Assembly (NCBI GenBank): GCA_023230425.1
Contig: JALNXI010000019.1
Location: forward strand, 1-14,218
Length of the DNA stretch: 14,218 nt
Direction: 5' to 3'
Source: Methanoculleus sp.
GTDB taxonomy: Archaea; Halobacteriota; Methanomicrobia; Methanomicrobiales; Methanoculleaceae
Shown here one piece after another: positions 6,682-13,052 of the stretch. The number at the start of each line of letters is the position of its first letter. The first letter of the stretch is position 1. The position numbers were made by a program, and so were the translations under genes. The notes under the pieces were generated by a model. That model ran no database searches. It was not told the origin of the DNA and saw only the letters and a program-made list of their open reading frames with translations.

Positions 6682-6692
6682 CTTATATATTA
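6682..6692 (+). promoter_or_regulatory. TATA box for the DUF5518-like gene
   Basis: CTTATATATTA is a close match to the archaeal TATA consensus. It lies 33 bases before the ATG at 6725, in a GC-rich spacer after the carbamate kinase stop. GGCGGTGA at about 6708-6715 could serve as ribosome site. The small membrane gene is therefore probably transcribed on its own. Confidence 0.65.
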
Positions 6693-6724
6693 CATCCCCA
6701 AACTTCCGGCGGTGAAGCAAGGGT

Positions 6725-7063
6725 ATGGCTGATAACTTCTGGACAGGCGTCATCGTTGGGTGGCTCGTGGGGCTCATTCTCGGTTTCCTGCTGCCGGTCA
6801 TCGGCCCGCTGGTCGGCGGGTTCGTCGCCGGCTGGATGGTCCGGGGTGGGATGGGGAACGGCGCAAAAGCCGGGCTGATTGCCGGCATCCTTGGTGCTAT
6901 CGTCATCGCGGTGCTGCTCCTCATCGGCGGCACGGTTCTCCTCGGGGCATTCGGGTTCATCGCGGGCCTCGGGACATCGCTCGTCATCATCGTGACGGCG
7001 TTCGTCTACCAGGGGATCCTCTCCCTGATCGGCGGCGCCATCGCCGGAGCGATCCGGCGGTAA
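6725..7063 (+). CDS. Glycine-rich small membrane protein, DUF5518-like
   Basis: A 112-residue protein made almost entirely of four hydrophobic, Gly-rich segments (about 6-23, 24-41, 47-70 and 72-105). The pattern LPVIGPLVGGFVAGWMVRGG followed by KAGLIAGILGAI is that of DUF5518-type membrane proteins, common in methanogens and haloarchaea and of unknown function. Gly-zipper packing suggests an oligomeric membrane protein. It has its own TATA box and a hairpin terminator at 7076-7099 that it shares with the converging MFS gene. The family call is by pattern only. Confidence 0.82.
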   Translation: MADNFWTGVIVGWLVGLILGFLLPVIGPLVGGFVAGWMVRGGMGNGAKAGLIAGILGAIVIAVLLLIGGTVLLGAFGFIAGLGTSLVIIVTAFVYQGILSLIGGAIAGAIRR

Positions 7064-7075
7064 GGCAAAGCAGAC

Positions 7076-7099
7076 CCCGGGGAGGGTTGCCCTCCCGGG
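7076..7099. terminator. Bidirectional hairpin between converging genes
   Basis: GGGAGGG and CCCTCCC form a 7-base stem around TTG, extended after one bulged G by three more C-G pairs. It sits between the stop of the DUF5518-like gene (7063) and the stop of the MFS gene (7122), so it could end transcripts from both sides. Confidence 0.6.
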
Positions 7100-7121
7100 C
7101 TCTTCTCAACCCGGAGGCAGG

Positions 7122-8339
7122 TCACGGCATGAGGTTCCCGAGCCCCTCCTGGAACCGGACCGCTATGCGGGAGCGGTACATCCAGAGGTAGGCGGCCACC
7201 GCCGCAGCCTCGACGATGACGACGTACGCGACGATATGCCCGATCGATACGTCATAGAGGACGCCCATCACGGCGCTCCCCACGAACCATGCCGTCCCGA
7301 AGACCGCGCTCATGGCGCCGTAGACCTCTCCCCTCCGGGTCGCCTCCGTGGACTCTGCGATCGACGCCCGGAGTACGGTCTCGAAGATCCCGATCCCGGC
7401 CCCCCAGGCGAGCGACCCCGCGAGCGCCGCGCCCGGGTCGAGTGAGAAGGCGAGGAGGACCGTCGCAGTGCTGAGGACCGGTATGGTGAGGAGGGCGTGG
7501 ATGCCGATACGGTCGAAGACCCGCCCGATGAGCAGCGCCACGACGACCGAGACCGCCATCGCCGCGGCGTAGAAGAGGGGAATGCCGGCGTCGGGGATGA
7601 CCGACTGGGCCTTTAAGTGGAAAGATATGAGCGGGAAGCTTGCGAACCCGGCCATGCCGAGGAATATGAACGTGGCGTACGGCATGATTCCGGGCAGGTC
7701 GGCGGTCTCGTTGGTCCCACCGTTCTCCTCCAGGCTTCCCGGCTTCGGCACCACTGACCGGGCGAAGAAGAGGACCAGCGCAACCCCGGCGAGAGGGATG
7801 CCGAGCAGGAGAAACCCTGTGGCGTAGCCGCCGGTGAAGGCGAGAGCGGCGACCATGACGAGGGGCCCTATGACCGCACCGACCTGGTCGAGCGCCTTGT
7901 GGACCCCAAACCCCCATCCCCTCCCGACGGCCGTCGTCGCGTGGGAGAGGATCGTGTCCCGCGCAGGCGTCCGGATGGCCTTTCCTACCCGCTCGGCGAT
8001 GATGAGGACGGCCGCAGCCTCCCACCCCCCGGCAACGGCAAGGAGCGGGATGGCGGCGAGCAGGCCGTAGCCGGCCATCGTCACCTTCCAGTAGTGGTGA
8101 CTCTGGTCGACGTAGCCGCCGGTGACGGACCGCAGCGCATACCCTATGAACTCGCCGGACCCGGCAATCAGCCCGACGACGGCCGCGCTCCCCCCGAGGA
8201 GGAGGATGTAGGGTCCGGTGACGCTCCGGGCACCGTTTGAGACCAGGCTCCCGCAGAGACTTGCCACGCCGAGGAGCAGGATGAGCCGGACCGAGAGGTT
8301 GCGGACCTCCTGCCGGGTGTCCGGGGAAGAATCTGGCAT
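7122..8339 (-). CDS. Major facilitator superfamily permease
   Basis: A 405-residue inner-membrane secondary transporter with about twelve hydrophobic segments, the usual size for a 12-TM MFS protein. An early charged loop after TM2 (LRSVTGGYVDQSHHYWKVTM) stands in the MFS motif-A position. ERVGKAIRTPARDTILSHAT is a second conserved cytoplasmic stretch seen in exporter-like MFS proteins of prokaryotes. Substrate and direction cannot be read from sequence. The ATG at 8339 follows CCGGAGAAC, and a TATA-like element (complement of 8365-8374) lies about 30 bases upstream. It is divergent from a second, unrelated MFS gene at 8486, and only about 146 bases separate the two starts, so shared control is possible. 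Confidence 0.88.
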   Translation of the reverse strand: MPDSSPDTRQEVRNLSVRLILLLGVASLCGSLVSNGARSVTGPYILLLGGSAAVVGLIAGSGEFIGYALRSVTGGYVDQSHHYWKVTMAGYGLLAAIPLLAVAGGWEAAAVLIIAERVGKAIRTPARDTILSHATTAVGRGWGFGVHKALDQVGAVIGPLVMVAALAFTGGYATGFLLLGIPLAGVALVLFFARSVVPKPGSLEENGGTNETADLPGIMPYATFIFLGMAGFASFPLISFHLKAQSVIPDAGIPLFYAAAMAVSVVVALLIGRVFDRIGIHALLTIPVLSTATVLLAFSLDPGAALAGSLAWGAGIGIFETVLRASIAESTEATRRGEVYGAMSAVFGTAWFVGSAVMGVLYDVSIGHIVAYVVIVEAAAVAAYLWMYRSRIAVRFQEGLGNLMP

Positions 8340-8364
8340 GTTCTCCGGGGGATTGATGGCTGTT

Positions 8365-8374
8365 TCTATATAAG
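8365..8374 (-). promoter_or_regulatory. TATA box for the minus-strand MFS gene
   Basis: The complement reads CTTATATAGA, a good archaeal TATA match, centred about 30 bases before the ATG at 8339. This predicts a transcript with almost no leader. Confidence 0.6.
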
Positions 8375-8410
8375 GTGCTACGAGTCCGGTGTGGACAACA
8401 TCAGTGCCCT

Positions 8411-8431
8411 TATTTGCGCTCGCCGCAAATA
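8411..8431. promoter_or_regulatory. Candidate operator palindrome at the DHA2 exporter promoter
   Basis: TATTTGCG and CGCAAATA form a perfect 8-base inverted repeat with a 5-base spacer (CTCGC). It overlaps the TATA-like CTTATTTG, about 70 bases before the GTG at 8486, in the intergenic region between two divergent transporter genes. The symmetric layout is what a dimeric MarR- or TetR-like repressor would need. No regulator gene is visible in the window. A transcript hairpin is the alternative reading. Confidence 0.5.
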
Positions 8432-8485
8432 GCCTTGTAACGACCCGGGCGGGCTTCTGCTCTCCGGGAGGCAGGAGGGACGGCA

Positions 8486-9859
8486 GTGGAGCAGGAAAAT
8501 GGGCAATCGTATTCGCGGAAATTCATCCTGATACTCATCACCCTCGCCACGTTCCTCAACCCGTTCACGGGCACCGCGATCAACCTCGCCCTGCCCTCCA
8601 TCGGCGGTGAATTCTCCGCCGACGCCGCCACGCTCGCCTGGGTCTCGAGCGCCTACCTCCTCTCGTCGGTCATCTTCCTCCTTCCCGCCGGAAGGCTCGG
8701 CGACTCCCGGGGGAAGGTCACCGTCTTCATGATCGGGATCGTCGTCTACACCGCTGGAGCCCTTCTCACCATCTTCACGCCCACGATAGGGATGCTGCTC
8801 GCCTTCCGGTTCCTGCAGGGGATCGGCGGCGCCATGATCTATGCAAACAGCGTGGCCCTGATCACCCACCTCTACCCGCCCGGCGAGCGGGGTTACGCGA
8901 TCGGGCTCAACACCACCGCCGTCTACGCCGGACTCTCGCTCGGGCCGTTCCTCGGGGGCGCCCTGACCCAGTTCCTCGGCTGGCGGAGCATCTTCATCGT
9001 GACCGCGTTCCTCGCCGTCCCGGTCCTCGTCTACGCGAAGAAGTTCCCGGCGTTCCTGAACGAGTGGCACCAGGAGCACTTCGACATCGCGGGGCTGGTC
9101 ATCTCCTCCACCCTGATCCTCTGCCTCTTCCTCGGGCTGGCCAAAGCGACCACCCCGACCGGCGTGGTGCTCCTCGCGGCAGCGCTCGTGCTCGGGGTGG
9201 CCTTCTACCTGGTGGAGCGGCGGCAGCCCTGCCCCCTCCTCCCCGTCTCGCTCCTCTCGTCGAACCGGGTCTTCGCCGCCTCAAACGTCGCCGCCCTGAT
9301 CAACTACAGCGCCACGTATGCAGTCGGGTTTCTCCTCTCCCTCTACCTCCAGTACATCCGGGGCTACGAACCCGTCGCTGCCGGCACCCTCCTCCTGGTC
9401 CAGCCGGTCATCCAGGTCTTCATCGCCCCGGTGGCGGGCCGCCTCGCCGACCGGATGCAGCCCGGGCACGTCGCCTCGGTGGGTATGGCGCTCTCGGCCG
9501 TGGGTCTCTTCGGCCTCTCGATGCTTGGCGAGACGACGTCGGTCGGTGTGATTCTTGCTCTTCTGGTCCTCCTGGGCGTGGGGGTCGGGCTCTTCTCGTC
9601 CCCGAACACCACCGCCATCATGGGATGCGTGGAGAAGAGGTTCTACGGGAGCGCATCGGCGATGACGGCGATGATGCGGTCGCTTGGTATGATGCTGAGC
9701 ATGGGGGCGGTCCTCGTTGTCTTTGCGGTCATCATGGGGTCGACTGCCGTTACACCGGCCATATTCCCGGAGTTCCTCACGAGCGTGCACCTGATCTTCT
9801 TCGCGTTCGGCGTCCTCTCGGTCTTCGGGGTCGTCCTGTCGCTCCGCAGGAATAAATAA
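8486..9859 (+). CDS. DHA2-family MFS drug exporter (EmrB/QacA-like)
   Basis: A 457-residue proton-driven efflux permease, probably with 14 membrane segments as is usual for DHA2. Visible family marks are TM1 with LNPFTGTAINLALPSIGGEF, the motif-A loop GRLGDSRGKV, the motif-B-like RFLQGIGGAM, and the antiporter motif C GLSLGPFLGGAL near residue 155. It starts at GTG 8486, preceded by GGAGGG seven bases upstream. Typical substrates are lipophilic drugs or dyes; here the substrate is unknown. The palindrome at 8411-8431 suggests it is regulated. It ends in the AT-rich spacer before the HerA-like gene. Confidence 0.92.
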   Translation: MEQENGQSYSRKFILILITLATFLNPFTGTAINLALPSIGGEFSADAATLAWVSSAYLLSSVIFLLPAGRLGDSRGKVTVFMIGIVVYTAGALLTIFTPTIGMLLAFRFLQGIGGAMIYANSVALITHLYPPGERGYAIGLNTTAVYAGLSLGPFLGGALTQFLGWRSIFIVTAFLAVPVLVYAKKFPAFLNEWHQEHFDIAGLVISSTLILCLFLGLAKATTPTGVVLLAAALVLGVAFYLVERRQPCPLLPVSLLSSNRVFAASNVAALINYSATYAVGFLLSLYLQYIRGYEPVAAGTLLLVQPVIQVFIAPVAGRLADRMQPGHVASVGMALSAVGLFGLSMLGETTSVGVILALLVLLGVGVGLFSSPNTTAIMGCVEKRFYGSASAMTAMMRSLGMMLSMGAVLVVFAVIMGSTAVTPAIFPEFLTSVHLIFFAFGVLSVFGVVLSLRRNK

Positions 9860-9872
9860 CCTTAAAATAAGG
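9860..9872. promoter_or_regulatory. AT-rich palindrome after the DHA2 stop codon
   Basis: CCTTA AAA TAAGG directly follows the stop codon of the exporter gene. Just downstream TTCCCT (9891-9896) and AGGGAA (9905-9910) form another inverted repeat. The first could mark a 3' end. The second lies immediately before the TATA-like GTTAAAAC (9913-9920) of the HerA-like gene and could bind a regulator. Confidence 0.35.
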
Positions 9873-9912
9873 CAAGTTCTCGAAACGGGCTTCCCTGGAA
9901 CCGAAGGGAAAC

Positions 9913-9920
9913 GTTAAAAC
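9913..9920 (+). promoter_or_regulatory. TATA-like box for the HerA-like gene
   Basis: GTTAAAAC lies about 30 bases before the ATG at 9949. No clear ribosome site precedes that ATG, which fits a leaderless or nearly leaderless message. Confidence 0.5.
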
Positions 9921-9948
9921 GCCGGGCATCCTGTGATCTTCTGAACGG

Positions 9949-11517
9949 ATGGAACTCGCAATCGGGAAGGCCGGCGACCGGGAGATCGCCGTCGATGCCC
10001 AGGAGTTGGTCACGGGACGGACCTGTATCATCGCGCAGTCGGGCGCCGGGAAGAGCTGGGGCATCGCGGTCCTCTGTGAGCGGCTCCTCGAGGCCCGGAT
10101 CGGGTTCTGCCTCATCGATACGGAGGGGGAGTACTTCTCGCTCAAGGACCGGTTTCCCCTCCTCCGGATCGGCTCCGGCGACGGCTGCGACGCGGAGATC
10201 GGGCGGGCGAACATACGGGAACTGCTGGAGAACGCGATCTGCTCCCGGACGGCGGTGATCTTCGACGTCTCAGAGACCGATATGCGCGAAGAGGTGACGA
10301 AGCTCGCTGAGATCCTCTACGACCTGGAGAGCAGGTTAAAGCAGCCCTTCCTGCTGATCGTGGAGGAGGCGGACAAGTTCATCCCCCAGGCGGGGACCCC
10401 CATCAAGAAGATCGAGGAGATTTCCTGCCGGGGGCGCAAGCGCGGGCTCGGGCTGATGGTCGCGACGCAACGGCCGTCGCTTGTCGCAAAGAACGTCCTC
10501 TCGCAGTGCAACAGCCAGATCATCGGGAAGCTCTCGATCGAGAACGACTTAAAATCGGTCAGCCTCTTCTTCTCGTCCCGGCAGGAGGTCGAGGAGCTCG
10601 CGGAGCTTGAGCCGGGAGAGTTCTTCGTGATGGGTGGGCTCTCCCGGGAGAAGGTGCGGATGCGGTTTGGGGCCCGGGTGACGAAGCACCGGGGGGTAAC
10701 GCCCCGGCTCGTGGCCGCACCCCCGACCCGGGCGGCCCGGACCGAACCGTGTCCCGGCCCCCGGGAAGATCCCGTGGAGCCGCCCGCCGTCGGGAACGCG
10801 GTGGTCCCGGTCCTCCTCCGCGAGGAGGCGCTCGATATAGCGATGGCGAAGCGAAAACGCCGGTTCCGGATCCTCGAACCCGAAGAGCGGATCGTCTTGG
10901 GGGAACGGGTCTACCGGCCGCTCCACCGGGTGGAGGTCCGCTACATCGGCGGGCTCATACGCAGGGCGACGAAGACGGCGTCGTTTGTCCTCGACGGCTG
11001 CACCGGCTGCATCGTCGAGGTGGACCGGGGGCTGAAGGTCCGGCCGGGGTTCTCGGAGCTCCTGGGGCTCGATGAGGACGCGGTGAAGATCGTTGCAGGC
11101 CTCGCGAACGGCGGCTCGACATTGATCGAGATCGAGGCCGATACCCGCCTCCCCCCCGGTGCGGTGAAGAAGGCAGTAAAAAGCCTTACGAAGGCGAAAC
11201 TCGTCACGGAGATGAAGACGGTGGGTGATACGGTGGTCTACGCCCCCCTGCTTGCGGCGGAGGTTCCGGGGCTTTCCACCCTCCGGCGGGGGGCGGATCT
11301 CCCGATGGAGCGGCTCCGGGAGACGCCCCTTGAGGCGAAGGTCACGGAATCCTCGCTCCGGACCATCCTGAAGGGGCTTGAGCCGACGGCGGAGATCGTC
11401 GGGTTCGATACGATCTACTACCCGGTCTACCGGATCCGGTTCGCATCGGAACACGGGGAGCGCTCGATCATCCTCGACGGCTGCACCGGGCGGGAACTCC
11501 CCTTCCCGGTCTCCTGA
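9949..11517 (+). CDS. HerA-like DUF87 ATPase with duplicated DGCTG module
   Basis: A 522-residue P-loop ATPase of the HerA/FtsK superfamily. Residues 1-250 form the ATPase core: Walker A AQSGAGKS (29-36), a conserved LIDTEGEY after it, Walker B LLIVEEADKF (135-144) and the sensor-like ATQRP (172-176). The HAS-barrel domain that opens true HerA is not evident. After a Pro/Arg-rich linker (about 255-285) comes a region with two similar modules, each with a V-x-(V/I)-R-(Y/F) strand leading into LDGCTG (349-353 and 510-514). They flank a winged-helix-like stretch (about 375-425). HerA proteins act on DNA ends or DNA export with a nuclease; no nurA, rad50 or mre11 gene is adjacent. The role is probably a nucleic-acid motor, but no partner is visible. 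Confidence 0.88.
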   Translation: MELAIGKAGDREIAVDAQELVTGRTCIIAQSGAGKSWGIAVLCERLLEARIGFCLIDTEGEYFSLKDRFPLLRIGSGDGCDAEIGRANIRELLENAICSRTAVIFDVSETDMREEVTKLAEILYDLESRLKQPFLLIVEEADKFIPQAGTPIKKIEEISCRGRKRGLGLMVATQRPSLVAKNVLSQCNSQIIGKLSIENDLKSVSLFFSSRQEVEELAELEPGEFFVMGGLSREKVRMRFGARVTKHRGVTPRLVAAPPTRAARTEPCPGPREDPVEPPAVGNAVVPVLLREEALDIAMAKRKRRFRILEPEERIVLGERVYRPLHRVEVRYIGGLIRRATKTASFVLDGCTGCIVEVDRGLKVRPGFSELLGLDEDAVKIVAGLANGGSTLIEIEADTRLPPGAVKKAVKSLTKAKLVTEMKTVGDTVVYAPLLAAEVPGLSTLRRGADLPMERLRETPLEAKVTESSLRTILKGLEPTAEIVGFDTIYYPVYRIRFASEHGERSIILDGCTGRELPFPVS

Positions 11518-11521
11518 CCGG
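11506..11521 (+). terminator. Hairpin overlapping the HerA-like stop codon
   Basis: CCGGTC and GACCGG form a perfect 6-base stem around TCCT, with the TGA stop inside it. Only short T-runs follow, so termination here is plausible but weakly supported. Confidence 0.35.
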
Positions 11522-11540
11522 AGCGCTTATTGGTACCGGG

Positions 11541-11550
11541 AAATATATGA
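11541..11550 (+). promoter_or_regulatory. TATA box for the rubredoxin gene
   Basis: AAATATATGA is a strong TATA match in GC-rich surroundings. It lies about 55 bases before the rubredoxin ATG, leaving a short leader that contains the GGAG ribosome site. Confidence 0.6.
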
Positions 11551-11602
11551 GATCGTATGCCCCCGTCGGTCTTGCGGCCGGTCGGGGGAAGGAGTACCAG
11601 TT

Positions 11603-11761
11603 ATGGATTCATACCGATGCAACCTCTGCGGCTATGTCTACAACCCCGCGATCGGGGACTCTGCCCATGGCGTTGAGCCGAATACAGCCTTCGAAGACCT
11701 CCCCGCAAACTGGAAATGCCCCCGGTGCGGCGCGGCGAAGAGCCGGTTTACGAAGATCTGA
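11603..11761 (+). CDS. Rubredoxin
   Basis: A 52-residue cytoplasmic one-iron electron carrier. The two iron-binding pairs are intact: C6-NL-C9-GYVYNPAIGD and C39-PR-C42-GAAKSRF. The aromatic and hydrophobic core residues (Tyr4, Tyr11, Tyr13, Phe30, Trp37, Phe49) are in standard places, and the length is normal. The ATG at 11603 follows GGAAGGAG; a longer in-frame extension runs back over the HerA 3' end and is not credible. In strict anaerobes rubredoxin passes electrons to oxygen- or peroxide-reducing enzymes such as rubrerythrin or flavoprotein A; none is next to it. It is probably a single-gene transcript, with a terminator at 11777. Confidence 0.97.
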   Translation: MDSYRCNLCGYVYNPAIGDSAHGVEPNTAFEDLPANWKCPRCGAAKSRFTKI

Positions 11762-11776
11762 GGACCGGCAGCCAGG

Positions 11777-11810
11777 CCCGGATCTCCGGGAACGTATCTA
11801 TCTTCTTTTT
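11777..11810 (+). terminator. Rubredoxin terminator
   Basis: CCCGGA and TCCGGG form a perfect stem 15 bases after the stop codon. A pyrimidine-rich tail ending in TTCTTTTT follows, the best intrinsic terminator in the window. Confidence 0.7.
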
Positions 11811-11876
11811 GGGAGGGTTCGAGGGCGTCGCGGAAAACCCGGGAGTCATCAGGCCCGGCGTGGGCCGCAGAAGGAA

Positions 11877-11886
11877 AACTATTATG
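11877..11886 (+). promoter_or_regulatory. TATA-like box for the small basic-protein gene
   Basis: AACTATTATG lies about 57 bases before the ATG at 11943. A small hairpin (CTGCT/AGCAG, 11892-11905) and GGGAGGA (11924-11930) follow it, so promoter, leader and ribosome site are in order. Confidence 0.45.
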
Positions 11887-11942
11887 ATCTCCTGCTCTGA
11901 AGCAGTGTATCTCCCGGCTGCATGGGAGGAACTGGTACGTCG

Positions 11943-12326
11943 ATGCCGTCTGCCCGGAAAAAGAGGATTTACAATCCTGTGACAGGCAAATACTACGAGA
12001 TCCGGCAGCATTCAAGCAAATATGGGACTGCCGGAGAGATTCCCGGGCTATGGGGCTCGAAGAAGAAAAAACCAGCAAAACTTGTGGGTTCTGGTGCGGC
12101 TCGCCCCATGCAGTGGACCGTGGTGGCTATCGCCACGGGGGGGTGGGGGCAGGGGAGGGGGTCTCTCCCCCTCCTCCCGAAAGGACAGCGTTCCCGGCAA
12201 TCTCCCACCCCGCCACGGGGGGCGGGGGCAGCCATGGCGATACCCCATGGGAAGCCGTGCCCGGGGCCAGGTGAACTGACTCGCAGAAGCCAAACCCGGG
12301 ACGTTTTCATGGAAAATGTTAGGTGA
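11943..12326 (+). CDS. Small basic conserved-looking protein with an extended tail
   Basis: The first 45 or so residues (RKKRIYNPVTGKYYEIRQHS, then SKYGTAGEIPGLW, ending GSKKKKPAK) look like a short basic protein type I associate with archaea and their viruses: YNP-TGKYY, a basic stretch and GLW before a lysine tail. Such proteins usually end soon after the lysines. Here the frame stays open for about 80 more residues through the G-rich repeat at 12104-12178 and is of poor composition there. I infer that the repeat has replaced or extended the original end. ATG 11943 is chosen; an in-frame ATG at 11922 would add seven residues but would swallow the GGGAGGA ribosome site. Function is unknown; the charge suggests nucleic-acid binding. 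Confidence 0.55.
   Translation: MPSARKKRIYNPVTGKYYEIRQHSSKYGTAGEIPGLWGSKKKKPAKLVGSGAARPMQWTVVAIATGGWGQGRGSLPLLPKGQRSRQSPTPPRGAGAAMAIPHGKPCPGPGELTRRSQTRDVFMENVR
12104..12178 (+). repeat. G/C-rich dispersed repeat, copy A
   Basis: This is the counterpart of the copy at 1-71, in opposite orientation. After the shared 36-base block come four G-runs (12137-12143, 12145-12149, 12152-12155, 12157-12161) separated by one or two bases, a textbook G-quadruplex pattern. The last two runs can instead pair with the C-rich arm (12167-12176) as a 10-pair hairpin with loop TCTCT. It overlaps the 3' part of the small basic-protein frame. Confidence 0.75.
12131..12231 (+). repeat. Direct repeat of a CGCCAC plus G-run unit
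   Basis: CGCCAC followed by long G-runs and GGGGGCAG occurs at 12131-12152 and again at 12211-12231, about 80 bases apart, differing in G-run length and one T/C. Further on, CCATGGCGATA (12233-12243) is an inverted partial copy of TATCGCCACGG (12129-12139). The block looks like a degenerate repeat cluster. Confidence 0.5.
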
Positions 12327-12488
12327 AATGCTCCACTACGCTCACCCCGTGCGGCGCACCTTCATGGCGACATGGTCTCGCGCGAAGACGCGAGGATGAG
12401 TGGTAGGGGCACACCCGAATCTACGCTTGCCGGGTGCGAGCAAGACCTCCAGGCACTGCCTCGCCTTTTCTCGGCAGCACCGACCCCC
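12327..12488. other. Gene-poor stretch with several hairpins
   Basis: No convincing gene is seen. Short stems are present: CTCGCG/CGCGAG (12377-12394), CACCCG/CGGGTG (12412-12436), and CTTGC/GCAAG (12426-12444), which overlaps and excludes the previous one. A short T-run follows at about 12469-12472. This could be a small structured RNA or just the 3' trailer of the converging minus-strand gene. Confidence 0.25.
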
Positions 12489-13010
12489 TCACCCGAACCG
12501 GAAGACCCGGAGTTCCTCCCCGGCGATCTCTTGCCCGGCCAGGTGCTCCAGTTCGTGGTCGATCCCGTAGGCGGCGGAGCCTGAGAAGGCCATCTCCGTC
12601 ATATCGAGTTCTTCGGTCCTGATCTCGCGTTCGAGCGGGTGGACGGTCATCCTGATCACCCGGTCGGCGTCGAGCCGCACCCGGTAGGGCCGCGCGACCA
12701 GCAGCCGGGCCGGGGCCCCACCGCACTTCTCGAGCCGGTGGACCGTCCCTTCCCGGTGCAGGAGGACCGGGTTCATGAAGAGGTAGATCTCCTCAAGCGA
12801 GTAGCCGGTCCGGCTCTCCTCATCGTAGACCGTTCTCTTCTCCACGACCGATATGGCGGCGACGCTTCCTGAAGCGTAACTCCAGTCGCCTCCGTACTGG
12901 AGCGAGAAGAGGAGAGGGATGAGCGCATCGGCGGGAATGTTGAACCGGACGGCGAGGGCGGCCTCTGCGACGGCAAAGGCGATCTCTCCCCGGATAGCGT
13001 CGGTCTCCAT
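12489..13010 (-). CDS. Peptide deformylase-like metalloprotein
   Basis: A 173-residue protein with the layout of peptide deformylase, the enzyme that removes the N-formyl group from new proteins in bacteria. A MNPVLLHREG strand (79-88) stands where deformylases have the NP strand. It is followed by EKC (94-96, the EGCLS position), a RPYRVRLDA strand, and HELEHLAGQ (152-160) in place of HExDHLxG. Cys96, His152 and His156 could bind the metal, and Glu153 would be the catalytic base. The first deformylase motif (GxGLAAxQ) is not recognisable; YASGSVAAIS near 45 may be its remnant, without the Gln. The ATG at 13010 is nearly leaderless after a TATA-like element (complement of 13035-13043). Archaea do not start proteins with formyl-Met, so the substrate is unknown. 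Confidence 0.7.
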   Translation of the reverse strand: METDAIRGEIAFAVAEAALAVRFNIPADALIPLLFSLQYGGDWSYASGSVAAISVVEKRTVYDEESRTGYSLEEIYLFMNPVLLHREGTVHRLEKCGGAPARLLVARPYRVRLDADRVIRMTVHPLEREIRTEELDMTEMAFSGSAAYGIDHELEHLAGQEIAGEELRVFRFG

Positions 13011-13034
13011 CGGCCGCCCCTGCGGCCGGGGACC

Positions 13035-13043
13035 GGATAAATG
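13035..13043 (-). promoter_or_regulatory. TATA box for the deformylase-like gene
   Basis: The complement reads CATTTATCC, about 27 bases before the ATG at 13010. This predicts a leaderless transcript separate from the ABC gene that ends at 13053. Confidence 0.5.
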
Positions 13044-13052
13044 CTCTGCCCA

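Noticed and set aside
11716..11982. Plus-strand frame between rubredoxin and the small basic-protein gene
   Set aside because: It overlaps the rubredoxin 3' end and its terminator and has no ribosome site or protein-like pattern.
12131..12231. The two CGCCAC plus G-run units as a CRISPR array
   Set aside because: There are only two units, of unequal G-run length, made of low-complexity sequence; no cas gene is in the window.
12361..12445. tRNA or C/D-box guide RNA in the hairpin cluster
   Set aside because: No cloverleaf or T-loop sequence, and no proper RUGAUGA/CUGA box pair could be found.
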